A DNA stretch of 14,035 bases from an uncultured Synergistales bacterium (GTDB lineage Bacteria > Synergistota > Synergistia > Synergistales > Aminobacteriaceae): the NCBI GenBank assembly GCA_905233515.1, contig CAJOEQ010000033.1, positions 1-14,035 on the forward strand. The letters run 5' to 3'. Positions 1 to 7,513 of the stretch are shown here, one piece after another. The position numbers were made by a program, and so were the translations under genes. The stretch's first letter is position 1. Each line of letters begins with the position of its first letter. The notes under the pieces are model-generated. The model was not told the origin of the DNA and did not search any database. It worked only from the letters and a program-made list of their open reading frames with translations.

Positions 1-720
1 GACGGTTATATAAAAGAGTCTTATCCTGTAGCAATGGGCAATATTGACACGGCGCAATTGTTAATAAAATCTTCAAACGTGGGAATGGCTCAAATCGGAA
101 TCAGAGCCGAACGCACAAAAATGTATGAATGTCTTCAATCGTTCGGATTTGGTCAAGAAACTGATATAGAATTACCCGGAGTCGCACGGGGGATTTTGCC
201 ATATCCTGAAAACTGGCGCGGAGTTACTCCTGCAAATATTGCTATAGGTCAGGGCTTGGCCGTTACTCCTTTGCAATTAATTACTGCGATGGCTCCAATT
301 GTGAACGGCGGCAAATTAATGAGTCCTTATATCGTAAAAGAGGCTATGAATTCACGCGGCGAAATAGTTTACAAGGGAGAACCTAAAGTAATGCGCGAGG
401 TTATTACTCCTGAGACTGCCGAATGGATTAGAGGAGCAATGCGCAGAGTCGTTCTTGAAGGTACAGGCAAAAGAGCAGCTACTGACATCACAGAATTAGC
501 AGGCAAAACAGGAACCGCACAAGTTCCGGAAAAAGGCAAATATTCGGCGACTCGTTATGTTGCGTCATTTATAGGATTCTGGCCGTATGATGACCCTAAA
601 TATTTAATGCTTGTAGTAATAGGTGAACCCACCAGCGGGAGAATTTACGGCGGTGAACTCGCTGCACCCCCGTTTAAATCAATAGTTGAAGAAATGGCCG
701 AACTTGAATATTATTCATAA
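1..720 (+). CDS. ftsI: FtsI/PBP2-type peptidoglycan transpeptidase, C-terminal part
   Basis: This is the 3' part (239 codons) of a class B penicillin-binding protein; the start lies upstream of the window and the frame is open from base 1. It carries the C-terminal half of the transpeptidase domain, which cross-links peptidoglycan stems on the outer face of the membrane. The SxN motif is visible as SSN (bases 70-78) in the context SSNVGMAQIG, and the KTG motif as KTGTAQ (505-522). The end has the usual GGELAAPPFKSI segment of FtsI proteins, and no PASTA repeats follow. The catalytic SxxK is outside the window. murE starts 39 bases downstream, as in standard dcw clusters, which argues for ftsI. 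A SpoVD-like paralogue cannot be excluded from this part alone. Confidence 0.9.
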   Translation, partial: DGYIKESYPVAMGNIDTAQLLIKSSNVGMAQIGIRAERTKMYECLQSFGFGQETDIELPGVARGILPYPENWRGVTPANIAIGQGLAVTPLQLITAMAPIVNGGKLMSPYIVKEAMNSRGEIVYKGEPKVMREVITPETAEWIRGAMRRVVLEGTGKRAATDITELAGKTGTAQVPEKGKYSATRYVASFIGFWPYDDPKYLMLVVIGEPTSGRIYGGELAAPPFKSIVEEMAELEYYS

Positions 721-759
721 TAAATAAATAAAATTTTTTCAGAAAGCAGGTTATAAAAT

Positions 760-2127
760 TTGAGCGCAAAATTTGATAATGTCCTGAGATTAATACGAGC
801 AAATGACAAAAATAATTCTGTTCGCATTATAAATCAGGACAATTTTAATCCTGAAATTTTTGATGTCATATCAGACAGCAGAGACGTTAAAGAAGGTACT
901 TTATTTGCTGCTATCAAGGGCGACACTTCAGACGGACATAATTATATTAATAACGCTGAGTCAAAAGGTGCGTGCGCTGTCTTATGTGAACGCGAAGTAA
1001 ATTCTAAATTGCCGCAGATTATTGTACCAAGAGTCCGCGATTATCTCGGTGAAGTAGCTGCACTTGTCTATGATCACCCGTCGAGTAAATTATTAATGGT
1101 CGGAGTTACAGGCACGAACGGCAAAACTACAACGACATATATAATCAGAAGTATTTTACAGGCGGCAGGAATTAAAACGGGATTGCTCGGCACAATTATA
1201 GAGAGCGACGGCGATACAGAGAAAGACGCTGACAGGACGACTCCGGAGAGCTGCATAATTCAGAGACAATTATTTAACATGGTAAATAATAAATGCGGGG
1301 CTTGTGTAATGGAGACTTCTTCACATGGGCTGTATTTAGGCCGCATTAAGGGAGCTTTATACGACGTAGCAATTTTCACAAATTTATATCCTGAACACTT
1401 AGATTTTCACTTGAATATGGATAATTATTTTGCGGCGAAAAAATTATTATTTACTGACTATACAAAGCCGAATTTTACAGGAGCAGCAAATTTTGATGAT
1501 TTATTCGGGAAAAGATTATTAGCTGAATTTTACGGGAAGATTATAGGATTCGGACTCAGTGAAGACGCTGACTCAAAAGTTGTAGTCTCTCATACCACCA
1601 TTAACGGGACTGATTTAGCAATTGAATGCAATAGATACGGAGCTATCAGGCTTCATTCTCCATTAGTCGGCGATTTCAATATAGTGAATACTCTTTGTGC
1701 TGTAACAGCAATGCGCGGGCGTATAGATGACTCGGCAATAATTGACGGAGTCGCGAATGTCCCTCAAGTTCCCGGGCGGCTTGAAAGAATTGATTTACAA
1801 AACGGGGCTTGCTGCTTTGTAGATTTTGCTCATACTCCTTCAGCTTTAAGAAGTGTCTTGAGCGTAATACGTAAATTATCAGGCAATGACGCTAGAATTA
1901 TTTCTATATTTGGACACGGCGGGGGACGTTACGAGAAAAACAGGCCGGAGCTTGCTAGATCAGCTTCAGAATTTGCGAACGAGATTATTATTACTTCAGA
2001 CAATGCACGCGACGAAGACCCGCAGTTAATAGCGAACTCAATAGCAGAGGGTGCAAGTATACCATATAAAATTATTCTTGACCGAGCCGAAGCCGTAAGA
2101 TTTCGATATACTCGTAATCACGGGTAA
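760..2127 (+). CDS. murE: UDP-N-acetylmuramoyl-tripeptide synthetase MurE, frameshifted near the 3' end
   Basis: Cytoplasmic ATP-dependent ligase that adds the third residue (probably meso-diaminopimelate) to UDP-MurNAc-L-Ala-D-Glu. The TTG start at 760 gives the expected N-terminus (SDSRDVKEGTLFAAIKG, residues 38-54). The P-loop GTNGKTTT is at 118-125, TTPE at 160-163, ETSSHGL at 185-191, the Lys expected to be carbamylated at about 227 (AAKKLLF), GRLERID at 339-345 and FGHGGGRYEKNRPELA at 384-399. The amino-acid selectivity motif reads DNARDEDP (414-421) instead of DNPRxExP; the Arg that marks DAP enzymes is kept. This frame stops at 2127 after a tail that does not look like MurE. The proper C-terminus (ITGKGPEKF) continues in another frame to 2215, so about 23 bases seem to be missing near 2098. 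As written, the protein lacks its last ~45 residues. This is either a sequencing/assembly error or a real lesion in an essential gene. Confidence 0.9.
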   Translation: MSAKFDNVLRLIRANDKNNSVRIINQDNFNPEIFDVISDSRDVKEGTLFAAIKGDTSDGHNYINNAESKGACAVLCEREVNSKLPQIIVPRVRDYLGEVAALVYDHPSSKLLMVGVTGTNGKTTTTYIIRSILQAAGIKTGLLGTIIESDGDTEKDADRTTPESCIIQRQLFNMVNNKCGACVMETSSHGLYLGRIKGALYDVAIFTNLYPEHLDFHLNMDNYFAAKKLLFTDYTKPNFTGAANFDDLFGKRLLAEFYGKIIGFGLSEDADSKVVVSHTTINGTDLAIECNRYGAIRLHSPLVGDFNIVNTLCAVTAMRGRIDDSAIIDGVANVPQVPGRLERIDLQNGACCFVDFAHTPSALRSVLSVIRKLSGNDARIISIFGHGGGRYEKNRPELARSASEFANEIIITSDNARDEDPQLIANSIAEGASIPYKIILDRAEAVRFRYTRNHG

Positions 2128-2215
2128 GGGGCCGGAAAAATTTATTACAATTAAGAATAAGCAAATCCCCTATAATGACTCACAAGAAATCATAAAATGG
2201 AGGGACTCACACTAA
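2099..2215 (+). pseudogene. murE: Out-of-frame C-terminal end of murE
   Basis: This stretch reads as D-F-D-I-L-V-I-T-G-K-G-P-E-K-F and onward to a TAA at 2213-2215. It matches the family C-terminus, where E. coli MurE has DVVLVAGKGHE. It ends one base before the murF ATG at 2217, which is typical operon spacing. It is in frame 2, while the main murE reading frame is frame 1. Upstream, RAEAV (ending 2097) aligns to RAQAV of E. coli MurE. The family has about 10 residues between that point and the Asp of this segment, but only 7 bases are present here. A missing 23 bases would restore both length and frame. Confidence 0.85.
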
Positions 2216-2216
2216 A

Positions 2217-3566
2217 ATGAATATGACATTAGGCAATTTATTCGGGGATAAAGCAAAAAATTTCGCAGATCTTGAATTTCCTTCACATTTAGCAACTGAC
2301 AGCAGAGACGTTAAACAGGGCAGCGCGTTTATTGCACTTGAAGGCGAAAAGACTGACGGACATAATTATATACCTCAAGCAATCGAGAACGGCGCGGCAT
2401 TAATTATCGCACGAACAGGCAAAATTACCGAAAATTTAAATGTTCCTGTTATAGAACTTGATAACCCAGAAAGAGATTTAGCGGGTGTTGCTGCAAAAAA
2501 ATTAGCGGCTCATAAATTACAGGAAGTTATAGGAGTTACCGGCAGCGTAGGAAAAACTACAACAAGAGCAGCTTTACAAAAAGTTTTGAGCTCACGTTTT
2601 AAAGTTCATGCACCTGTCAGAAGTTTTAATACTTTAATCGGCTGTACAGCTACAATTATGGGAATGCCGCTTGAAACCGAGATTTTAATACTTGAGTTCG
2701 GAGCAAATAAACCCGGAGAAATTCGCGAATTGACGGATTACTTCCCGCCCACTTTGGCAGTATTAACAGCGATTGAGCCCGTACATCTTGAAGGATTCAA
2801 GACTCTTAGCGGTGTATTGCGTGAAAAGCTGGAAATTACAAGCTCGCCCCTAATTGAAAGCATTGTATATAATAACGATAATGCTTTATTGAGCGAACAT
2901 TTTAAATATGTCGTTAAGTCAATGGGAGTCGGAGAATGGAAAGATTCAGATTTTGTAATAAGCCTCGATAATTCAGAATATAATTTGCCTGCTATGTCAT
3001 TTGTATTAGCTCACAGGCCGACTCAGGAAGTAGCAAGATTCACCGCAAATGTCTGGGGTCGTCATAACGTAATGCCTTTAGCTTTGGCCGCCTCAGTTGG
3101 TCATGAGTTAGGCATAAGATTACAGGATTCCTCAGACGCTTTGAAAGATTTTGAGGCTTTATCAGGGCGCGGGCGTATAATCTTCCCTGAAGAAGGCAAA
3201 TTTATAGTTGATGACGCTTATAACGCGAATCCTGCATCAATGAAAGCATCTCTTGAGACTTTTTCACGAGTCCAAATTTCCGGAAAAATTGCAGTTCTCG
3301 GCGATATGTTAGAACTCGGAGAAGACAAAATTTATTTTCACAAGGAATTAGAGCCGTTATTAGATGGACTTGATAAAATTATTTTAGTCGGCAAATTATG
3401 GCGTGAGGCTTTACAGGATAACGAGAGATATATTTTTGCTCCTGACTGGAAAACTGGCTTAAATGAATTAAGAGATCTCATGAATAATTTAGACTGGCAC
3501 GGAATATTAATAAAGGCCTCTCAAAGCGTCGGACTTAGCAACATAGTAAAGGAAATCACGGCATGA
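2217..3566 (+). CDS. murF: UDP-MurNAc-tripeptide:D-Ala-D-Ala ligase MurF
   Basis: Cytoplasmic ATP-dependent ligase that completes the UDP-MurNAc-pentapeptide by adding D-Ala-D-Ala. It has 449 residues, a normal length. The N-terminal Mur domain shows DSRDVKQG (28-35) and DGHNYI (47-52), closely resembling the same part of MurE next door. The P-loop is TGSVGKTT (108-115), followed by EFGANKPGEI (160-169), EPVHLEGF (187-194), DDAYNANPASM (332-342) and VLGDMLELGE (360-369). The ATG at 2217 follows the restored murE stop by one base. A GGAGG at 2199-2203 lies inside the murE tail, 13 bases upstream, which is a rather long spacing. The stop overlaps the mraY start as ATGA, implying translational coupling. 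Confidence 0.97.
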   Translation: MNMTLGNLFGDKAKNFADLEFPSHLATDSRDVKQGSAFIALEGEKTDGHNYIPQAIENGAALIIARTGKITENLNVPVIELDNPERDLAGVAAKKLAAHKLQEVIGVTGSVGKTTTRAALQKVLSSRFKVHAPVRSFNTLIGCTATIMGMPLETEILILEFGANKPGEIRELTDYFPPTLAVLTAIEPVHLEGFKTLSGVLREKLEITSSPLIESIVYNNDNALLSEHFKYVVKSMGVGEWKDSDFVISLDNSEYNLPAMSFVLAHRPTQEVARFTANVWGRHNVMPLALAASVGHELGIRLQDSSDALKDFEALSGRGRIIFPEEGKFIVDDAYNANPASMKASLETFSRVQISGKIAVLGDMLELGEDKIYFHKELEPLLDGLDKIILVGKLWREALQDNERYIFAPDWKTGLNELRDLMNNLDWHGILIKASQSVGLSNIVKEITA

Positions 3567-4486
3567 AATTTTTATACGCGTTAATCTTTCTTGTATTGAG
3601 TCTAGTTCTGCAATATATTTGGATAAAGATTCAAAAGCATATACACTTGACTCAACAGCAAAAATCATACGGCGTAAATATAGAAGTCGAGATAAAATCG
3701 GCTACTCCTTCAATGGGAGGAGTAGTTTTTTTATGCTTGGCCGTAATTGCTATAATTCTTGATTTCTCGGTTGACTCGTTAATATTCTGGTCATTGCCTG
3801 TCTTAAGCGGCGTTATAGGCTTTATTGATGACTGGCTGAAATTCAGATCTCACACAAGCGAAGGATTTAGAAGTCTTGCAAAGTTAAAGGCTCAATTAAT
3901 TTTGTGTGCTATATGGGTAATAATTATATTTTTGCGCGGAAATTTGGCACTTTGGCCGGGAGTCTATGATTTAGGGGGCTGGCTTGCGATTCCTCTAGCT
4001 TTCTTAATGATAGCTGGAACTATTAACGCAGTGAACATAACGGACGGACTTGACGGGCTTGCGGCTGGGAGTTTTCTTATTTCACTGGGAGTAATGCTTG
4101 TATTGATTCCCGTTAATGAATTCAACGCGAAAATTTTAATAGAATTATTCTTTATGACAGCGGGATTTTTATTTTTCAACACGAGACCGGCAAAAACTTT
4201 CATGGGTGATACAGGCTCGCATTTTCTGGGAGGTGCTTTGGCGGCTTTATGCGTCATGAATGGCCGAACACTTGCGATAATTCCGGCGGGATTTATATTT
4301 ATTCTCGAGATGCTTTCTTCAGCGATTCAGATTTTCACGATTCGTAAACTCAACAAAAAAATTTTCTTGATGGCTCCTTTACATCATCACTATCAAAAAA
4401 AGGGACTTGATGAGACGGCTGTAACTCTTAGATTCTGGCTAGTTCATGCGATCGGGGCTGTGTTAGTCGCTCTTGCAATGTTATAA
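3563..4486 (+). CDS. mraY: Phospho-MurNAc-pentapeptide transferase MraY (lipid I synthase)
   Basis: Polytopic inner-membrane enzyme that transfers phospho-MurNAc-pentapeptide from UDP to undecaprenyl phosphate, making lipid I. It has 307 residues, somewhat shorter than the usual 320-360. Family motifs are present in order: ATPSMGGV (47-54, usually GTPTMGG), GFIDDWLKF with the Asp pair at 89-90, NAVNITDGLDGLAAG (155-169), FMGDTGSHFLGG (213-224) and APLHHHYQKKG (271-281, where Gln replaces the more usual Glu). Around ten hydrophobic segments can be seen. An AAGGA lies 9 bases before the ATG, which overlaps the murF stop by 4 bases. In most dcw clusters murD follows; here a terminator and convergent genes follow instead. 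Confidence 0.97.
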   Translation: MKFLYALIFLVLSLVLQYIWIKIQKHIHLTQQQKSYGVNIEVEIKSATPSMGGVVFLCLAVIAIILDFSVDSLIFWSLPVLSGVIGFIDDWLKFRSHTSEGFRSLAKLKAQLILCAIWVIIIFLRGNLALWPGVYDLGGWLAIPLAFLMIAGTINAVNITDGLDGLAAGSFLISLGVMLVLIPVNEFNAKILIELFFMTAGFLFFNTRPAKTFMGDTGSHFLGGALAALCVMNGRTLAIIPAGFIFILEMLSSAIQIFTIRKLNKKIFLMAPLHHHYQKKGLDETAVTLRFWLVHAIGAVLVALAML

Positions 4487-4491
4487 AGAAT

Positions 4492-4535
4492 TCCCCGGTG
4501 AAATTTTTTATTATCTCATCGGGGATTAATTTTTT
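4492..4535 (+). terminator. Rho-independent terminator between convergent mraY and the RpiR gene
   Basis: TCCCCGGTGA (4492-4501) can pair with TCATCGGGGA (4516-4525) as a 10-bp stem containing one G-T pair, with a 14-base AT-rich loop. On the plus strand it is followed by ATTAATTTTTTAATAA, a suitable T-rich tail for ending the dcw transcript. It sits between the mraY stop (4486) and the stop of the minus-strand regulator (4534), so it may act on both transcripts; the minus-side tail is less T-rich. Confidence 0.75.
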
Positions 4536-5415
4536 AATAACGCAATCTATAAGCAGGGAAGTAAACTCTTTCATCGCTGAAATTTTCTTTTTGTGCTGCG
4601 AGTGCCTTTTCTCCTTCACTGCCCATTTTTCGCGCTAATATAGTCGTCAATGCGTGTACAGCAAACATTGAGCCTATTAGACTACTGCCAAATAACGGAG
4701 CTCTATCACTTACAAAAAATTGCATTTCTGCGTATGAACACACAGGAGCGGCGGGGCTGTCAGTTATTACGGCGATTTTGCAATTAGTGCGTGATGAGAT
4801 TTCTTTAACTGACTCGGCTACTTCTATTACGTAACTCGGCAGCTCACACACAATTAACATGTCATTTTTCCTGATTCCTCTTGCTTGCTCTAATAAAGAT
4901 AGAGACCCCCTGCGCATTAATACGCTTTTGAGTCCTAATTCCGCGAATCTCGTATAAAGCCATTCAGCAGGCATTGACGAAATACCCCAGCCCATACAGT
5001 AAATTACATCGGATTTTATGACAGACTCGCAAAAATTATTTACTCCGTCATGATTGACTGTGAGATTTCTGCAAGTTTCTTGAATATTAGCTTGCTCAAG
5101 TTTTGCTAACTCTTCGGGGCTGTCATCGTCGAATTCTGAATTAATTTCTGAAGTGGGATTAATTTGCTTCAATAATTTCTGCTTAAGAGTGCTTTTGAGA
5201 TCCGCATAACCTTCAAAGCCGAGCATTCTTGAAACCCTCACAAGCTGAGCCCTTGAGACTGATAATTTATCAGCTGTCTCACTTATTGATTGAAAGGCTG
5301 CTTCAGAAGGATTTGCAAGTAAATACTCAGCAACGCGCCTTGTTTTTGCCGGGAAGTGATTTAATCGGCTTCTGATTTTGTCCTCGAGTCGTTTAATGTC
5401 CATTTTTGTTGTCAA
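4534..5415 (-). CDS. RpiR/MurR-family transcriptional regulator (HTH + SIS)
   Basis: Cytoplasmic DNA-binding regulator of 293 residues. Residues ~1-80 are the HTH_6 domain: SISETADKLSVSRAQLVRVS (43-62) followed by MLGFEGYADLKSTLKQ is the classic RpiR helix-turn-helix. Residues ~120-265 form a SIS fold (VIYCMGWGISSMPAEWLYTR, then IAVITDSPAAP), which in relatives senses phosphosugars. The usual SxSGxT phosphate-binding stretch is replaced by VCELPSYVIEV (189-199), so the ligand may differ or be lost. I chose the TTG start at 5415 because GAGGTG (5424-5429 on this strand) lies 8 bases upstream; the in-frame ATG at 5403 has no such site. The start lies inside the 3' end of the upstream OB-like gene (23-base overlap), implying coupled translation. 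The target operon is unknown. Confidence 0.88.
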   Translation of the reverse strand: MTTKMDIKRLEDKIRSRLNHFPAKTRRVAEYLLANPSEAAFQSISETADKLSVSRAQLVRVSRMLGFEGYADLKSTLKQKLLKQINPTSEINSEFDDDSPEELAKLEQANIQETCRNLTVNHDGVNNFCESVIKSDVIYCMGWGISSMPAEWLYTRFAELGLKSVLMRRGSLSLLEQARGIRKNDMLIVCELPSYVIEVAESVKEISSRTNCKIAVITDSPAAPVCSYAEMQFFVSDRAPLFGSSLIGSMFAVHALTTILARKMGSEGEKALAAQKENFSDERVYFPAYRLRY

Positions 5416-5980
5416 TCGTAGCGCACCTCACGTAATTTACTCCGCTGCCCCTTGATGAGCGCAAAGTACCTGTAACGCTTACTGGGTCGGAGTCATTCAT
5501 GCCCGATAAAATTTTTCGTAAATCTTCGTCATAAACTCTCACAACAAGAAAATCGCGCCTCGTATGGCCGTCTAGTTCTTGATTCTCCTGTCTGACTGCA
5601 AAACGCGTATATTTGCCCGTGCCTGTTTCTCCTTCTGCCTGAGCTTTTATAGTATGAACGAATCCCGAAATTTTTACGCAATTTTCGAGCGTGCCTAATT
5701 CTTTGAGCTCTTCAACTTCTAAGACAGCTAAATATAATTCACCGCTGCCCTTTGATGAACGCAGAACGCCTTTAACTTTCACGGGAGTATTCTCGGCCAT
5801 TGCGCTTAATTTTTCCTGAACGTCTGAAGGGAACGCCCGCGCATTTAAGAAATCTTTACGAGTTGTGCCGTCGCTCCATAAATTTTCGTGTCTTACTGCG
5901 AACGGGAAGTATTTTCCTGACTTTTTGCCGTTCAAGTGATGAACAAGGCCGGATAAAGTTACTTCATTTAAATAGTTCAT
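5393..5980 (-). CDS. Tandem-repeat OB-fold-like (possible SSB-like) protein
   Basis: I do not recognise a named gene. The 195-residue protein consists of two copies of the same unit (about residues 6-91 and 101-190) at an exact 100-residue offset. GKYxxFAVRxEN occurs at 22-33 and 122-133, RxDFL at 41-45 and 141-145, and VxVxGxLRSSxGSG at 67-80 and 167-180. The pattern of a short strand, a Gly, an F-A-V strand, a variable loop with charged residues, a second strand, and then V-x-V-x-G-x-L is what single-stranded-DNA-binding OB folds look like. Nucleic acid binding is therefore my inference, not shown. No signal peptide or membrane segment is seen. AAAGGA lies 10 bases before the ATG at 5980. 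It precedes and overlaps the RpiR regulator in one transcription unit. Confidence 0.8.
   Translation of the reverse strand: MNYLNEVTLSGLVHHLNGKKSGKYFPFAVRHENLWSDGTTRKDFLNARAFPSDVQEKLSAMAENTPVKVKGVLRSSKGSGELYLAVLEVEELKELGTLENCVKISGFVHTIKAQAEGETGTGKYTRFAVRQENQELDGHTRRDFLVVRVYDEDLRKILSGMNDSDPVSVTGTLRSSRGSGVNYVRCATIDNKNGH
5424..5429 (-). promoter_or_regulatory. Ribosome binding site deciding the TTG start of the RpiR gene
   Basis: GAGGTG on the minus strand, 8 bases before TTG at 5415. It lies within the coding end of the upstream gene and favours the TTG over the ATG four codons later. Confidence 0.6.
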
Positions 5981-6112
5981 AGGGTATCAATCCTTTCATA
6001 AAAAAATTTGATTCACTTGTCAGTATTCTACAACATTTTATATAATAATTTGAATCACAATATTTGCTATAAATTTTTTCTTGTAAAGAGTGAAATACTC
6101 AGAGTTTTATTC

Positions 6113-6118
6113 TATAAT
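6113..6118 (+). promoter_or_regulatory. Probable -10 box for the phosphomannomutase gene
   Basis: A perfect TATAAT lies only 9 bases before the ATG at 6128, so transcription would begin at or within a few bases of the start codon. No convincing -35 is present at 16-18 bases. The short inverted repeat GAGTGAAATACTC (6088-6100) covers that region and could be an operator. No Shine-Dalgarno sequence precedes the ATG, which fits a leaderless message. Confidence 0.5.
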
Positions 6119-6127
6119 TCTATCATT

Positions 6128-7513
6128 ATGACAAATATACCATTAAATATTTTCCGCGAGTATGATATACGCGGACAAGCGGACAAGGATTTAACAGATC
6201 AGACAGTGAACGCAATCGGGCGGGCTTATGGGTCGTGGCTGATTCGTTCAGGCGTTAAGGGTGCTATAACAGTCGGAGGCGACGCAAGATTATCTACTCC
6301 ACGAATAAAAGACGCTCTAATAAGTGGGATTCTTTCTTGCGGACTCGATGTTATTGACGTGGGACTCGTTACGACTCCTATGCTTTATTGGAGCTTGATT
6401 AAATTCGGAGTCAAAGGCGGAGTCATGATTACAGGCTCACACAATCCCCCCGATATGAACGGCTTAAAATTATGTTTTGAGCATGGGACTTTATACGGTG
6501 AAGATGTAAAGAATATCGGCAAAATCGCTCAATCAGAATTTTTTGAGTCAGGAAGCGGCAAATTGAGTCACGTAAATATTGACGATGATTATGTAAAAAT
6601 GCTGCTGTCAAAATTTGTATTGCCATTCAAGGAAAAATTTAAAGTAGTTCTTGACTCAGGCAATGGAGCAGCAGGGCCTACAGCTAGAAAATTTTTTGAA
6701 GGTCTAGGCTGTGAGGTAATTTCACTTTTTGACGAACCTGACGGACACTTCCCGAATCATCATCCTGATCCGCAAAAAAGTGAGAACCTGCAAATCTTAA
6801 TCAATCGCGTTAAATCAGAACATGCAGATATAGGATTCGGCTTTGACGGTGACGCAGATAGAATCGGCGTAATTGATGACGAGGGCAATATAATTTTTTG
6901 CGATAGACTCATGTGCCTTTACTGGAAGGAAATTTTACGGACTAATCCCGGCGCGGTTGTCTTAGTTGAGCCTAAATGCAGCATGATTTTACCCGAGTCA
7001 GCAGAAAAGAACGGCGGCAAAATTTTATATTGGAAATCAGGGCATTCACTCATAAAAGCTAAAATGCGCGAGACAGGAGCTTTATTTGCTGGTGAATATT
7101 CGGGACACATGTTTTTTGCTGATGAGTTTTTCGGCCATGATGACGCGTTTTATTCGGCGGGGCGTTTATTGCGAATAATGTCGAACGAGCAAAAATCTTT
7201 ATCGCAATTAATGCAGGAATTCCCGCTATATCCTTCAAGTGAAGAGATTCGAATCCCCTGCGATGATGATATAAAATTTCAAGTTATCGCAAGAATTCAG
7301 GAGAAAGCACAGAAAGATTATCAATGCAGCACAATTGACGGCGTTAGAATTCTATATCCTGACGGCTGGGGCTTAATTCGAGGCTCAAACACTCAACCGG
7401 TTATAGTTGTAAGATGTGAAGGACGCGATAAAGACTCACTCATGAGAATAGCTGACGACGTAAAAGCAAGAGTTTTATCTGAAGGATTACCGGATTTCAC
7501 ATGGAAATTTTAA
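6128..7513 (+). CDS. Phosphomannomutase/phosphoglucomutase (alpha-D-phosphohexomutase)
   Basis: Cytoplasmic enzyme that interconverts hexose 1- and 6-phosphates (mannose and/or glucose), feeding nucleotide-sugar synthesis for surface polysaccharide. From the ATG at 6128 it has 461 residues, the usual size of the AlgC/ManB group. All four active-site loops are visible: TGSHNPPDMNG with phosphoserine Ser104, the metal loop GFDGDADRIGV (238-248), the sugar-binding loop GEYSGHMFF (322-330), and the phosphate loop RGSNTQPVIVVRCEG (418-432). An upstream TTG at 6008 would add 40 residues, but that stretch is hydrophobic, AT-rich and unlike the family, and the protein MTNIPLNIFREYDIRG starts exactly where family members do. 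The 3' end overlaps trmB by 13 bases. Sugar specificity cannot be told from sequence. Confidence 0.95.
   Translation: MTNIPLNIFREYDIRGQADKDLTDQTVNAIGRAYGSWLIRSGVKGAITVGGDARLSTPRIKDALISGILSCGLDVIDVGLVTTPMLYWSLIKFGVKGGVMITGSHNPPDMNGLKLCFEHGTLYGEDVKNIGKIAQSEFFESGSGKLSHVNIDDDYVKMLLSKFVLPFKEKFKVVLDSGNGAAGPTARKFFEGLGCEVISLFDEPDGHFPNHHPDPQKSENLQILINRVKSEHADIGFGFDGDADRIGVIDDEGNIIFCDRLMCLYWKEILRTNPGAVVLVEPKCSMILPESAEKNGGKILYWKSGHSLIKAKMRETGALFAGEYSGHMFFADEFFGHDDAFYSAGRLLRIMSNEQKSLSQLMQEFPLYPSSEEIRIPCDDDIKFQVIARIQEKAQKDYQCSTIDGVRILYPDGWGLIRGSNTQPVIVVRCEGRDKDSLMRIADDVKARVLSEGLPDFTWKF

Noticed and set aside
2098..2127. Programmed ribosomal frameshift in murE
   Set aside because: No slippery heptamer or downstream stem is evident, and about eight conserved residues would still be missing after a simple shift, so a deletion fits better.
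5401..5403. ATG at 5403 as start of the RpiR gene
   Set aside because: No Shine-Dalgarno at suitable distance, whereas the TTG at 5415 has GAGGTG 8 bases upstream.
6007..6057. Inverted repeat TGATTCA ... TGAATCA between the divergent OB-like and phosphomannomutase genes
   Set aside because: Seven-base arms 35 bases apart in AT-rich DNA are easily random; too weak to call an operator without conservation.
6008..6127. 40-residue N-terminal extension of the phosphomannomutase from a TTG at 6008
   Set aside because: The segment is AT-rich, has no ribosome site, is unlike any family member, and contains the probable promoter; the ATG at 6128 gives the expected N-terminus.
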